Under the pieces are notes generated by a model. It had not been told where the DNA came from. It did no database searches and saw nothing but the letters and a program-made list of their open reading frames with translations. From assembly GCF_014645195.1 (NCBI RefSeq), contig NZ_BMLK01000002.1, positions 62,001-126,000 on the forward strand: a stretch of 64,000 nucleotides of DNA, given 5' to 3'. Below are positions 9,230 to 18,548 of this stretch, piece by piece. A program made the translations under genes and the position numbers. This DNA comes from Novosphingobium indicum (lineage in GTDB: Bacteria > Pseudomonadota > Alphaproteobacteria > Sphingomonadales > Sphingomonadaceae). Each line of letters begins with the position of its first letter. Position 1 is the stretch's first letter.

Positions 9230-9990
9230 GCCGCAGGCTCGCCTCGCTGCTCGCGCTCTTCGCGCTCGTTACCCTGACTGGCGCGCGCGACCCGATCCTC
9301 GTCCCGGAAGTCTCGCAGCACGAAGTGAACCTGCAGCAGGGGTTTACCGGTACCGAACTGCTGCTTTTCGGGGCCGTACTCACGCCCGAGGGCTCCCGCG
9401 CAGCGCAGGATTACGATATCGTCGTGGTTCTCAAGGGGCCGACCCGGTCGATTGTCCTGCGCGAAAAGCAGCAGATCGCCGGCATCTGGATCAACGCCGC
9501 CAGTACCGAGTTCCGCTCCGCGCCTGCCTATTATGCTATCGCCTCCACCAAGCCGATCTCCGAGATCGTCGATGACAAGACAGCGGCGATCTACGAACTC
9601 GGTCTGAAGTGGCTGCAGCTCTCGCCCATCGGGGCAATCAATCCCGAAGAGCAGGCGCGCTTTTCGGCAGGACTCGTCGATCTCAACCGTAGCAACGGTC
9701 TTTACCGCGAAGAAGAAGGCGGCGTGAAGGTCAGCGAGCAGGTGCTGTATCAGGCCCGTATCGATCTGCCATCCAGCGTTCTTACCGGGACCTATACGGC
9801 AGAAACTTTCGCGATATCGAAAGGCCGCGTGGTCGCATCCGCCAGCAGCAAGGTCGAAGTGCGAAAGCAGGGCGTCGAACTGGCGATTGCCCGCTTTTCC
9901 GATGACTACGGCTTTGCCTATGGCTTGCTCGCCGTGATCGTTTCGGTGGGTATGGGCTGGCTGGCGGGGCGCCTCTTTGCACTCGTTTGA
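9226..9990 (+). CDS. TIGR02186 family membrane protein
   Basis: 254 residues: signal peptide (LASLLALFALVTLTGA), a ~200-residue periplasmic region and one C-terminal helix (YGLLAVIVSVGMGWLAG). Recognisable blocks of the TIGR02186 family are LVPEVSQHEVNLQQGFTGTE, DIVVVLKGP and GIWINAAS. The function is unknown. It is translationally coupled to the TSUP transporter: the start GTG overlaps the TGA of that gene (GTGA at 9226-9229), so the two probably work together, perhaps in anion or sulfur-compound export (inference). Confidence 0.85.
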   Translation: MSRRLASLLALFALVTLTGARDPILVPEVSQHEVNLQQGFTGTELLLFGAVLTPEGSRAAQDYDIVVVLKGPTRSIVLREKQQIAGIWINAASTEFRSAPAYYAIASTKPISEIVDDKTAAIYELGLKWLQLSPIGAINPEEQARFSAGLVDLNRSNGLYREEEGGVKVSEQVLYQARIDLPSSVLTGTYTAETFAISKGRVVASASSKVEVRKQGVELAIARFSDDYGFAYGLLAVIVSVGMGWLAGRLFALV

Positions 9991-10077
9991 ATTAATTTGA
10001 CGGCTGTCCATGCATTAGGACGAAATTAACTGCCGGCCCCCTAGGCAGAATGCAACTGTCTGGAATGCTGGTGTTGA

Positions 10078-11769
10078 ATGAAGCAAATGCGACATGATGG
10101 TTTCGAGACGGCTCGCGAGGCGGGTCCGGGCGAAATCCCGACGAATGGCCCCGCCGGAGGCTCCGACCACGGTCGCGAACCGATCGGAGTCATTCTCGAG
10201 ATCACCGGTGCCGGGACGCGCATTGCCTTCGACATCGATCGTCTCAACCAGATTTCCAAGAATTCCGATCCTTCCATCGCGCTCTCCGGGCAGGTCGGCA
10301 GCCAGGTAAAGATTCGCGTCGACAACGGCTGGCTGCTCGCCAGCGTGCGCAGCCAGAAGCAGGATGCCAAGGTGCCGGGCGGGATCGTCGCCGACGCCGA
10401 TTTTCTCGGCGAAGGCCAGGAAGAGCGTCTGACCGGGCGGATTCACGGCTTCCGCCGCGGTGTGACGTTCTATCCGATGTCCGGCGGGCTGGTCTATCCG
10501 GCCACCAGCGACGACTTGCGCCAGATCTACGCCAGCGACGGGCGCAGCGCGATCCAGATCGGCAATGTCTATCCCACCAAGGACATCCGCGCCGGGCTCT
10601 ACGTCGATGCGCTGCTCGGCAAGCACTTCGCGCTGCTCGGCTCGACTGGCACCGGCAAGTCGACGAGTGCCGCGCTGATCCTGCACCGCATCTGCGATCA
10701 TGCGCCCGAAGGCCATGTCATCATGGTCGATCCGCACGGCGAATATTCGGCGGCATTCCGCAACACCGGCATCATCCTCGACGTCACCAACCTGCAGATG
10801 CCCTACTGGCTGATGAACTTCGAGGAGCACTGCGAGATCCTGCTGACCTCGCGCGGGGACGATCGCCAGATCGACTCCGAGATCCTCGCCAAGTGCCTGC
10901 TCGAGGCGCGGTCCAAGAACCGCCTTGCCGAGCAGATGGGCAAGATCACCGTCGATTCCCCGATCCCCTATCTGCTGTCGGATCTGTCCAACATCATCAA
11001 CAACGAGATGGGCAAGCTCGACAAGGGGCACACCAGCGCGCCCTACCTGCGCATCCGCAACAAGCTCGACGAACTCAAGAGCGATCCGCGTTACCAGTTC
11101 ATGTTCTCGGGCATGCTGGTGGGCGACACGATGGCGGACTTCATCGCCAAGCTTTTCCGGATGCCTTCGCGGGGCCGGCCGATCTCGATCATCGACGTTT
11201 CGGGCGTGCCTTCCGATATCACCAGCACTGTCGTCGCCGTGCTCAGCCGCCTGGTCTTCGACTTCGCCGTGTGGTCGCGCGAGGATAACACCCGCCCGAT
11301 CCTGCTCGTCTGCGAAGAAGCGCACCGCTACGTGCCCAACGAGAAGAACGCCGATGGCTCCTCGGTCGGCCGCATCCTGTCGCGGATCGCCAAGGAGGGC
11401 CGCAAGTACGGCATCTCGCTCGGCCTGATCACGCAGCGTCCGTCGGACCTTGCCGAGGGCGTGCTCTCGCAGTGCGGCACGATCATCTCGATGCGGCTCA
11501 ACAACGACCGCGACCAGGCTTTCGTGCGTGCCGCGATGCCCGAAGGCGCGCGCGGCTTCCTCGATTCCATTCCCGCCCTGCGCAACCGCGAATGCATCAT
11601 CTGCGGCGAGGGCGTGGCGATTCCGATCCGCGTATCCTTCGACGACCTCGAGGAATACAAGCGCCCGGCCTCGGCCGACCCCTCGTTCACCGACTTGTGG
11701 AGCAAGTCCGGCGGGGAAGAGGAAATGGTGCTGCGGACCGTCCAGCGCTGGCGCTCGCAGGGCCGGTGA
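10078..11769 (+). CDS. HerA-like ATP-binding protein (FtsK/HerA superfamily)
   Basis: 563 residues. An N-terminal HAS-barrel-like beta region (GVILEITGAGTRIAF through ~residue 170) is followed by a HerA/DUF87 P-loop ATPase with Walker A LLGSTGTGKSTSAALIL, Walker B RPILLVCEEAHRYVP and the sensor region LITQRPSDLAEGVLSQC. HerA proteins form hexameric rings that pump or translocate DNA, usually together with the nuclease NurA in archaea; no NurA or SIR2 partner is adjacent here. The frame begins with ATG at 10078 after an 87-bp gap. It is convergent with the MATE gene. The cellular role in alphaproteobacteria is not established. Confidence 0.88.
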   Translation: MKQMRHDGFETAREAGPGEIPTNGPAGGSDHGREPIGVILEITGAGTRIAFDIDRLNQISKNSDPSIALSGQVGSQVKIRVDNGWLLASVRSQKQDAKVPGGIVADADFLGEGQEERLTGRIHGFRRGVTFYPMSGGLVYPATSDDLRQIYASDGRSAIQIGNVYPTKDIRAGLYVDALLGKHFALLGSTGTGKSTSAALILHRICDHAPEGHVIMVDPHGEYSAAFRNTGIILDVTNLQMPYWLMNFEEHCEILLTSRGDDRQIDSEILAKCLLEARSKNRLAEQMGKITVDSPIPYLLSDLSNIINNEMGKLDKGHTSAPYLRIRNKLDELKSDPRYQFMFSGMLVGDTMADFIAKLFRMPSRGRPISIIDVSGVPSDITSTVVAVLSRLVFDFAVWSREDNTRPILLVCEEAHRYVPNEKNADGSSVGRILSRIAKEGRKYGISLGLITQRPSDLAEGVLSQCGTIISMRLNNDRDQAFVRAAMPEGARGFLDSIPALRNRECIICGEGVAIPIRVSFDDLEEYKRPASADPSFTDLWSKSGGEEEMVLRTVQRWRSQGR

Positions 11770-11784
11770 TTTCCGGCTCCAGCC

Positions 11785-13209
11785 TTACATCCTGAACGCG
11801 TCGCGCCACTTGCCGAAGCGGTAATAGCCCAGGGTCAGCGCCACGGTCAGCACCGAGCCGACCGGATAGGCCCACCACACCGCTTCGCTGTCGAGCATCG
11901 GCCGCGACACGAAATAGAAGCCCAGACGCCCCGGGTAGAGCCCCAGGAACATGATCACCAGCGGCGCCACGACCGCGCCATAGGCGCGCATCGTGCCGGT
12001 CAGGATCATGGTGATCGAGACGATCACGAACGAGGTCGTGCAGATCAGCTGGATGTGCTCGGCGACCGGCAGGGCGGGGCTGCCGCTGCCGAGGAACAGG
12101 GTGAGCAGAGGACGGTCGAACCCGACGATCAGCGCGGCCAGCAGCACCGAAAGCGCAAGGTTCGTGCCCATGCCCACCAGCGTGACCTTGCCCACGCGTG
12201 AATGGTCGCCCGCGCCCAGCGATTGCGCGACCATGGCGCTGACTGCGGTGGAGATCGCGAAGGCGGGCATCTGCAGGTAGTTCCACAGCTGCAGCGAGGC
12301 ACCGTAGGCGGCCGCGGCGTTGAGCCCCTCGCGGTTGACCAGGCCGACCATGATCAGGCCCGCGGATGAGACCAGCAGCATCTGGGCGCCCATCGGCAGG
12401 CCTTTGGTGACGATGTAGCGCAGCTCGCTTTTGCGGGGCAGGACATAGCCCAGCTCGGCGCCGCGCAGCCGCATCGGCAGGTCCTGCCCGTATATGCGCC
12501 AGATCTGGTAGACCATGCCGGCAATGTTGGCGCAGGCCGTGGCGAGGGCGGAGCCGGCGATGCCGAGCTGCGGAAACGGCCCGATCCCCATGATCAGCAG
12601 CGGATTGAAGATTGCGTCGATCACCACCGTCAGGATCATCGCGTACATCGGCGTCTTGGAATCGCCCGCGCCGCGCATCGCCATGGAGACCATCATGTTG
12701 ATGCCCCCGAAGGGGATGGTGATGAAGATCACGCGCAGGTAAGCGAGCGCTTCCAGCTTGCTCGCATCCGGTGTTCCCAGTGTGTCGAGCAGGTCGGCGG
12801 CGAAGATCCAGCCCAATCCGGCAACAAACAGCGACAGCGCGAAGCAGAAGCCCGTGCCTGACCCGAAGGTCATGCGTGCCGCATCCACATCGCGCGCGCC
12901 GAAGTGCTGGCCTACGCGTACGGTCGTGGCCATGCCGAAGCCGAACACGGCGGCATAGAGCAGGAACATGATGACGTTGGCATTGGCAGTGGCCGCCAGC
13001 GCGCTTTCGCCGATCAGCCGCCCGACCCAGATCGCATTGACCGAGCCGTTGAGCGTCTGCAGCACGTTCGAAAGCAGCATCGGCAGCGAGAACAGCAGCA
13101 GCGTCTTGAGGATCGGCCCCTGCGTCAGGTCACCCTTCATCGGCGGTCGCGCCGCATCGGTTTCGACTGCCGGGTCTTCACCGGCCGGGATGGGGGACGC
13201 CTCGTTCAT
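11785..13209 (-). CDS. MATE family multidrug/toxin efflux transporter
   Basis: 474 residues with 12 hydrophobic helices in two homologous halves; MATE signature regions include SLPMLLSNVLQTLNGSVNAI in helix 1 and AVSAMVAQSLGAGDHSRVGK in the second half. It exports organic cations by Na+ or H+ antiport; the substrate is unknown. The ATG at 13209 overlaps the TGA of queE (ATGA), which decides the start over the longer open frame. A short charged N-terminal tail (~35 residues) precedes helix 1. It is co-transcribed downstream of queE, without obvious functional link. Confidence 0.92.
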   Translation of the reverse strand: MNEASPIPAGEDPAVETDAARPPMKGDLTQGPILKTLLLFSLPMLLSNVLQTLNGSVNAIWVGRLIGESALAATANANVIMFLLYAAVFGFGMATTVRVGQHFGARDVDAARMTFGSGTGFCFALSLFVAGLGWIFAADLLDTLGTPDASKLEALAYLRVIFITIPFGGINMMVSMAMRGAGDSKTPMYAMILTVVIDAIFNPLLIMGIGPFPQLGIAGSALATACANIAGMVYQIWRIYGQDLPMRLRGAELGYVLPRKSELRYIVTKGLPMGAQMLLVSSAGLIMVGLVNREGLNAAAAYGASLQLWNYLQMPAFAISTAVSAMVAQSLGAGDHSRVGKVTLVGMGTNLALSVLLAALIVGFDRPLLTLFLGSGSPALPVAEHIQLICTTSFVIVSITMILTGTMRAYGAVVAPLVIMFLGLYPGRLGFYFVSRPMLDSEAVWWAYPVGSVLTVALTLGYYRFGKWRDAFRM

Positions 13210-13952
13210 GTGCCTCTCGTGTCGCCCCAGAGATGGATGTGCAAGCGATCGGTGAAGCGCCATCCGCTCTGCGCGCAGAAATCCGCCAGCCATGCCGAAC
13301 GTTCGCGCAGAATAGCGCTGGAGCGGCCTTCGGGCATGAGGAAGAGGCGTTCGCCGGGAATAGCATAGCGCTCCTGCAGGGCGCGCACTTCGTCGAGGTC
13401 CGGCTGCTGTGCCACCACGAACTTGAACACGGCGCGCGATTCGGCGGCCCAGGCGGTAAGGCGCTCGGGGATCAGCGCGAGATCGGCGGGGTTGCCGCTG
13501 TGCGCCAGCTTGGGGCTGACGTTGAACTGGTGCACCAGCGGATCGAGCGCGGGGTGCGGCGCGACCGTGCCATTGGTCTCGATCTCGACGTGCATGCCGG
13601 GGCGCAGCGCGTTCAGTTCCGCAACCATGCGCGCCAGTGCTGCGCCCTGCAGCAGCGGTTCGCCGCCGGTAATCACCAGCCGGTCGGGCGCCAGCGTTGC
13701 AATGCGCTCGGCAACTTCCGCTTCATCCAGCGTGATCTGGTTGGCCTTGCGCTCGAAGGCAGCTTCGTCGCGGTGGGGGCGGTTATCGCCCTCGAAACGC
13801 CAGGTGTAGGCGGTGTCGCACCACTGGCACGCAAGGTTGCAGCGCGAGAGACGCACGAACGTGCTCGGCCGCCCGATCGAGGGGCCTTCGCCCTGCAGCG
13901 AGGCGAAAATTTCCGGTTCGTCCGGAACGGTGGTGGCGAGGAATAATGTCAC
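13206..13952 (-). CDS. queE: 7-carboxy-7-deazaguanine synthase (radical SAM)
   Basis: About 248 residues from the GTG at 13952. QueE converts 6-carboxy-tetrahydropterin to 7-carboxy-7-deazaguanine in queuosine and preQ0 synthesis. Visible: EIFASLQGEGPSIGRPSTFVR, the radical-SAM cluster motif CNLACQWC (Cx3Cx2C), the CDT that follows it, the glycine-rich TGGEPLLQ and VEIETNGT. The frame is open to an ATG-like codon at 14024, but the extra 24 residues are encoded by tandem repeats and lie outside the family, so I prefer GTG. No queC, queD or queF is in the window. It overlaps the MATE gene downstream. Confidence 0.9.
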   Translation of the reverse strand: MTLFLATTVPDEPEIFASLQGEGPSIGRPSTFVRLSRCNLACQWCDTAYTWRFEGDNRPHRDEAAFERKANQITLDEAEVAERIATLAPDRLVITGGEPLLQGAALARMVAELNALRPGMHVEIETNGTVAPHPALDPLVHQFNVSPKLAHSGNPADLALIPERLTAWAAESRAVFKFVVAQQPDLDEVRALQERYAIPGERLFLMPEGRSSAILRERSAWLADFCAQSGWRFTDRLHIHLWGDTRGT

Positions 13953-13956
13953 AAGG

Positions 13957-14058
13957 TTACACGTCAGGTTGACACGGTTTACACGGTCCAGAGGGAAAGG
14001 TGTCACCTTGCGCCGGACTGTCACCTTGTGCGGGTTCGAGGCGGAGCAGGGCGGTCAT
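13957..14058 (-). other. Possible upstream reading frame made of tandem repeats before queE
   Basis: A 33-codon frame (ATG at 14058, TAA at 13957-13959) ends 4 bases before the queE GTG. It contains two 10-bp copies of caaggtgaca 18 bases apart and two TGT-AAA/CAA-CC units 9 bases apart, all in phase with its codons (AQGDSPAQGD, CKPCQP). No ribosome site is evident. It may be a leader peptide or simply a repeat-type operator. Confidence 0.3.
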
Positions 14059-14111
14059 GCCGCGACACTGGCAGAAGCCGCGGGCGTAGGAAAACGAAAT
14101 TGCCTCTAAAC

Positions 14112-14408
14112 CTTCCCCCGCGATGGGGGAAGAATACGAAGCCTTGGTGAGCGGAGCGAACCTAGGCGCAGTTGGAAGGGGGTGAGAGGGCGTGGTGCTT
14201 CGAATATCACCCCCACCCAACTCCGGCTAGGCAGACAAGCTGCCAAGCCTGCGTATCCCTCCCCCATCAAGGGGGAGGAGGCCAGCGCATAGATTGCCGC
14301 TCAATCAAAAAACTGCCGTCGTCGCCGCGAAGGCGGGGACCCCGCTTCTGGCCGCAGGGCGCTTCGTGAGGAATAAAGCGGGGCCCCCGCCTTCGCGGGG
14401 GCGACGAT
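14112..14408. repeat. Intergenic palindrome cluster between queE and valS
   Basis: This 14059-14432 stretch has no gene. It holds three palindromes: cttcccccgcgatgggggaag (14112-14132), a ccctccccc/gggggagg hairpin (14258-14279) and a long imperfect inverted repeat with arms 14318-14347 and 14376-14408 (core gcgaaggcgggg against ccccgccttcgc) around a 28-nt loop. These look like sphingomonad intergenic palindromic repeats. They may also end transcription on both sides, as the flanking genes point the same way. Confidence 0.8.
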
Positions 14409-14432
14409 GTGCTTTGATTTGGCGGAGGCTCT

Positions 14433-17270
14433 TTACCCCAGCCGTTCCAGCGCAGCAGCCAGCCGTTCCGCCTCGGCCGCATGGTGCGCGTGATCGGCGC
14501 GGGCCTTTTCGACCGCTTCGGGCTTGGCCTTCTCGACGAACTTGGGGTTCGACAGGCGGCCTTCGAGCGACTTGGCTTCCTTCTGCGAGGCGGCGAGGGC
14601 TTTTTCGAGGCGGGCCTTTTCGGCGGCGATGTCGATCACGCCTTCGAGCGGGATCGTCAGCATCGCATCGCCGGCGCCGACCTGCATGGCCGGGCCGTCC
14701 GGGGCTGCTTCGAAGTGGATCGCATCGAGGCGAGCGAGGCGGTCGACCGCCGTGCCGTTGCGCCCGATGATTGCCCTTGTGCTTTCCGAGGGTGTTTCCA
14801 GGTAGGCCGTGAGGCGCGCGCCCGGCGCAATGCCGAGCTCGGCCTTGGCGCCGCGCAAGTTGCCGATCAGCGCGATCAGCCATTCGACTTCGCGCTTGGC
14901 ATCGGCATCGACGCTCGCACCCGGCTCGGGCCACTTGGCGGTGATCAGCGGATAGCCCTCGCGGTCGCCCATCTTGCTCCATAGCTCTTCGGTGACGAAG
15001 GGCATGAAGGGGTGCAGCATGACGAGGATCTGGTCGAGCACCCAGCCGGCGACGGCCTTGGTCTCGTCGTCGAAATTGCCCTTCACCAGTTCGATGTACC
15101 AGTCGCAGAACTGGTCCCACACGAAGTGGTAAATCGTGTTCGCGGCCGCGTCGAAGCGCAGGTCGGCCATGGCCTTGTCGAGTTCGGCCAGCGTCTCGAC
15201 GACTTCGCCGATGATCCACTTGTTGACCGCACTCTGCGGTACGATGCCGGGACCGGTCTGATTGCCGATGCCGCCAGAAATGCCATTGCTCTGGCAGAAG
15301 CGGGCGGCGTTCCACAGCTTGGTGGCGAAGTTGCGGTACCCCTCGACGCGCTTCTCATCCATCTTCACGTCGCGGCCCTGGCTTTCCATGGCGGCCATGA
15401 AGAAGCGCAGCGCATCGGCGCCGTACTGGTCGATGAGGCCCAGCGGATCGACGACGTTGCCCTTGGACTTGGACATCTTCGCCCCGTCCGCCGCGCGCAC
15501 GAGACCATGCAGGTAGAGCCGCTTCCACGGCACTTCCTTCATGAAGTGCAGCCCCTGCATCGCCATGCGCGCATCCCAGAAGAACAGGATGTCGAAGCCG
15601 GAGACCAGCAGGTCGTTGGGGTAGTGCTTCTGGAGCAGCGGCGCGTCCTCGTCCGGCCAGCCAAGCGTGGCGAAGGGCCAGAGCGCGGAGGAGAACCAGG
15701 TGTCTAGGACGTCGGGGTCGCGCCAGATGCCAATGCGATTTCCCGGCCATTTGCCCTGCAGGGACGCATTTACCACATCAATTGGATCGCTGATCTCGAT
15801 AATTTCAAGATCGTTGCCGTAATGCGCTTTTGCGCGGGCAATCGCGCCTTCGACATCTTCTGCGACGAAATGCTCGTCTTCTGTAAGCGACATAAGATCG
15901 TAGCTGGCATTGCCATCAACAACTCGCGGCCCATACCACGCCGGAATCCGGTGTCCCCACCAGAGCTGGCGGGACACGCACCACGGCTGGATGTTCTCCA
16001 TCCAGTTGAAGAAGGTCTTTTCCCAGGTCTTCGGGACGATCTCGATCGCGCCGGACTTCACCGCCTCGATCGGCGCCTGCGCGAGCTTTTCGGCATCGAC
16101 GTACCACTGGTCGGTCAGCCAGGGCTCGATCACCACGCCGCCGCGGTCGCCGTAGGGCGTCTGGATCGTGCGCGGCTCTGCGTCGTGCTCGTGCGCGTTG
16201 CCTTCCTTGTCCCTGGTGACGTGCGGGATGAGCAGGCCGAGTTCCTTCATCTCGGCCACGACCATCTCGCGCGCCGCAAAACGCTCGACGCCAAGGAACT
16301 GTTCGGGGATCAGGCCGTCGGCGGTCTGGCAGACGTGCGCATCGGCATCGAGCATGTTGAGCATCTCGGCGGGCTTGAACCCGGCGCGCTTGCCTACTTC
16401 GAAGTCGTTGAAGTCATGCCCCGGCGTGATCTTCACTGCACCCGAACCGAGTTCGGGATCGGCGTGCTCGTCGGCGACGATGGGGATCTCGCGGCCGGTG
16501 ATCGGCAGGGTGACGGTGGCCTTGCGTTCCAGCAGCGCCTTGTAGCGGTCGTCGTCCGGGTTCACCGCCACGGCCATGTCGGCCAGCATCGTCTCGGGGC
16601 GCGTGGTGGCGACCACGATGTGGCCCGAGCCGTCGCTGAGCGGGTACTTGAAGTGCCAGAAGCTGCCCTGAACCTCGCGCGTTTCCACTTCGAGGTCGCT
16701 GATCGCGGTCTTCAGGCGCGGGTCCCAGTTTACCAGCCGCTTGTCGCGGTAGATCAGGCCCTGATTGTAGAGGTCGACGAAGACCTTCACCACCGCCCTG
16801 GTGAAGTGCGGGTCCATGGTGAACTGCTCGCGGCTCCAGTCCATTGAGCAGCCGAGGCGCCGCAGCTGGCCGGTAATGGTGCCGCCGCTCTCGTGCTTCC
16901 ACTCCCAGACCTTCTCGACGAACTGCTCGCGCGTGTAGTTGGTGCGCTTGTCCTGCCGTTCCTCCATCTGGCGCTCGACGACCATCTGCGTGGCGATGCC
17001 GGCATGGTCGGTACCCACCACCCACAGCGCATCCTTGCCGCGCAGGCGCTCGTAGCGGATCACCACGTCCTGCAGCGTATTGTCGAGCGCGTGGCCGATG
17101 TGCAGGCTGCCCGTCACGTTCGGCGGCGGGTTGACGATGGTGAAGGGCTGCGCGTCGGGCCGCTCCGGGTGGAACAGGCCGTTCTCTTCCCAGTGGGCGT
17201 ACCACTTCGCCTCGATCTGGGCGGGGTCGAAAGTCTTGTCTAGCGCGGTGTCGGGCGTTGTGTCGGTCAT
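14433..17270 (-). CDS. valS: Valyl-tRNA synthetase
   Basis: 945 residues, the expected length. It charges tRNA-Val in the cytosol. Class I motifs are visible: HIGH within [22 protein letters not shown] within [16 protein letters not shown], the editing domain ([29 protein letters not shown]), and a C-terminal coiled-coil arm rich in Ala, Glu and Lys. The ATG at 17270 gives [17 protein letters not shown] stretch of about 60 codons around 15730-15935 is clearly poorer in G+C than the rest and sits just before [15 protein letters not shown]; it looks like an insertion relative to many ValS proteins (see findings). Confidence 0.96.
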   Translation of the reverse strand: MTDTTPDTALDKTFDPAQIEAKWYAHWEENGLFHPERPDAQPFTIVNPPPNVTGSLHIGHALDNTLQDVVIRYERLRGKDALWVVGTDHAGIATQMVVERQMEERQDKRTNYTREQFVEKVWEWKHESGGTITGQLRRLGCSMDWSREQFTMDPHFTRAVVKVFVDLYNQGLIYRDKRLVNWDPRLKTAISDLEVETREVQGSFWHFKYPLSDGSGHIVVATTRPETMLADMAVAVNPDDDRYKALLERKATVTLPITGREIPIVADEHADPELGSGAVKITPGHDFNDFEVGKRAGFKPAEMLNMLDADAHVCQTADGLIPEQFLGVERFAAREMVVAEMKELGLLIPHVTRDKEGNAHEHDAEPRTIQTPYGDRGGVVIEPWLTDQWYVDAEKLAQAPIEAVKSGAIEIVPKTWEKTFFNWMENIQPWCVSRQLWWGHRIPAWYGPRVVDGNASYDLMSLTEDEHFVAEDVEGAIARAKAHYGNDLEIIEISDPIDVVNASLQGKWPGNRIGIWRDPDVLDTWFSSALWPFATLGWPDEDAPLLQKHYPNDLLVSGFDILFFWDARMAMQGLHFMKEVPWKRLYLHGLVRAADGAKMSKSKGNVVDPLGLIDQYGADALRFFMAAMESQGRDVKMDEKRVEGYRNFATKLWNAARFCQSNGISGGIGNQTGPGIVPQSAVNKWIIGEVVETLAELDKAMADLRFDAAANTIYHFVWDQFCDWYIELVKGNFDDETKAVAGWVLDQILVMLHPFMPFVTEELWSKMGDREGYPLITAKWPEPGASVDADAKREVEWLIALIGNLRGAKAELGIAPGARLTAYLETPSESTRAIIGRNGTAVDRLARLDAIHFEAAPDGPAMQVGAGDAMLTIPLEGVIDIAAEKARLEKALAASQKEAKSLEGRLSNPKFVEKAKPEAVEKARADHAHHAAEAERLAAALERLG

Positions 17271-17405
17271 GGCGCGGGGCTTTGCCAGCGGGCGGGTTTG
17301 CGCGCAAGACGCTAGTGCCACGCTTTCGCCGCAAGGCCCTGTCATCAGGCCGATGACACACCCTGTAACACAATTCGTCGCGCCGGTGGAACCACTTGCC
17401 GGTCC

Positions 17406-18548
17406 ATGCTTTTTGCCTCAATACGAGAGAACATGCGGGAATACGCCGAATTCACCCTGTCGGAAAGCGACGATGGCAGCGCCCATACGCTGGTGCTGAA
17501 GGGGCCCCTGCGCGTCTATTCGCTGGGCGATCTCGACACGCGTTTGAACGCGCTGGAGGGCAATTTCGAGCGGATCGACCTTTCGGGCGTAACCGATATC
17601 GATACCACCGGCGCCTGGCTCGTCAGCACGTTCGCGCGCGAGCACAATCTTGCGACTGTGGGCGAAAGCGAGCAGGCGCGGCGCCTTTTCGCGGCGATCG
17701 GCAACATTACCGAGCATGAAGCGGAGCCGGAACCTGTTCCGGGCGTCTTTACCCGCACGCTGTCCGAGATCGGCGATGTCGTGCTCAACTGGGGGTATGG
17801 TTTCAAGCGAGCGGTCGCCTTCCTGGGTGAAACCGTTTCCGCCTTCGGTACGGTGGCACGCCATCCTTCGCGGCTGCGGGGCACGGCGCTGATCCACCAC
17901 ATGCAGTATGTCGGCGTCAATTCGCTGTGGATCATCGGCCTGATGAGCTTCCTGATCGGTATCGTCATCGCGCAGCAGGGCGCGGTGCAGCTCCAGCAGT
18001 TCGGCGCCGAGATCTACACGATCAACCTCACCGGCCGCCTGTCCATGCGCGAGCTGGGCATCCTGATGACCTCGATCATGGTCGCGGGCCGCTCGGGTTC
18101 CGCCTTCGCCGCGCAGATCGGCACGATGAAGCTGACCGAGGAAGTGGACGCGATGCGCACAATCGGCGTCTCTCCCATGGAGGCCTTGGTCGTGCCGCGC
18201 GTGCTGGCTTCCATGATGATGATGCCGCTGCTGGGGTTCTACTCCGCCGTCCTTTCGATCATCGGGGGGGCCTTCATTTCGAACTTCGCGCTCGACATTC
18301 CCTTCTGGACCTTCCTGCAGCGGACCCAGGAAGTTGTGCCGATCACCGACGTCTGGGTCGGGCTGGTCAAGGCGCCGGTCTTCGCGCTGATCGTGGCGTT
18401 GGCGGGGTGCTATCAGGGCATGCAGGTGGCAGGCAGCGCCGAGGAAGTCGGTCTGCGCACCACGCAGGCCGTTGTCACCGCCATCTTCACGGTTATCGTG
18501 CTCGACGCGTTCTTCGCCATCTTCTTCACGGAGATCGGTTGGACATGA
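17406..18548 (+). CDS. MlaE-type ABC permease with N-terminal STAS domain
   Basis: 380 residues. Residues ~10-100 form a STAS domain ([18 protein letters not shown]), as in MlaB but fused to the permease; residues ~120-380 are the MlaE/YrbE permease with 5-6 helices and family blocks [35 protein letters not shown] and [21 protein letters not shown]. It forms the membrane channel of a phospholipid or hydrophobic-substrate transporter. First of a four-gene operon; the next ATG overlaps its stop. The ATG at 17406 is used; an ATG at 17433 is also possible. Divergent from valS across 135 bp. Confidence 0.92.
   Translation: MLFASIRENMREYAEFTLSESDDGSAHTLVLKGPLRVYSLGDLDTRLNALEGNFERIDLSGVTDIDTTGAWLVSTFAREHNLATVGESEQARRLFAAIGNITEHEAEPEPVPGVFTRTLSEIGDVVLNWGYGFKRAVAFLGETVSAFGTVARHPSRLRGTALIHHMQYVGVNSLWIIGLMSFLIGIVIAQQGAVQLQQFGAEIYTINLTGRLSMRELGILMTSIMVAGRSGSAFAAQIGTMKLTEEVDAMRTIGVSPMEALVVPRVLASMMMMPLLGFYSAVLSIIGGAFISNFALDIPFWTFLQRTQEVVPITDVWVGLVKAPVFALIVALAGCYQGMQVAGSAEEVGLRTTQAVVTAIFTVIVLDAFFAIFFTEIGWT

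Noticed and set aside
13953..14024. Longer N-terminus for queE from 14024
   Set aside because: The added residues come from tandem repeats and lie before the family's usual start; the GTG at 13952 gives a normal-length protein.
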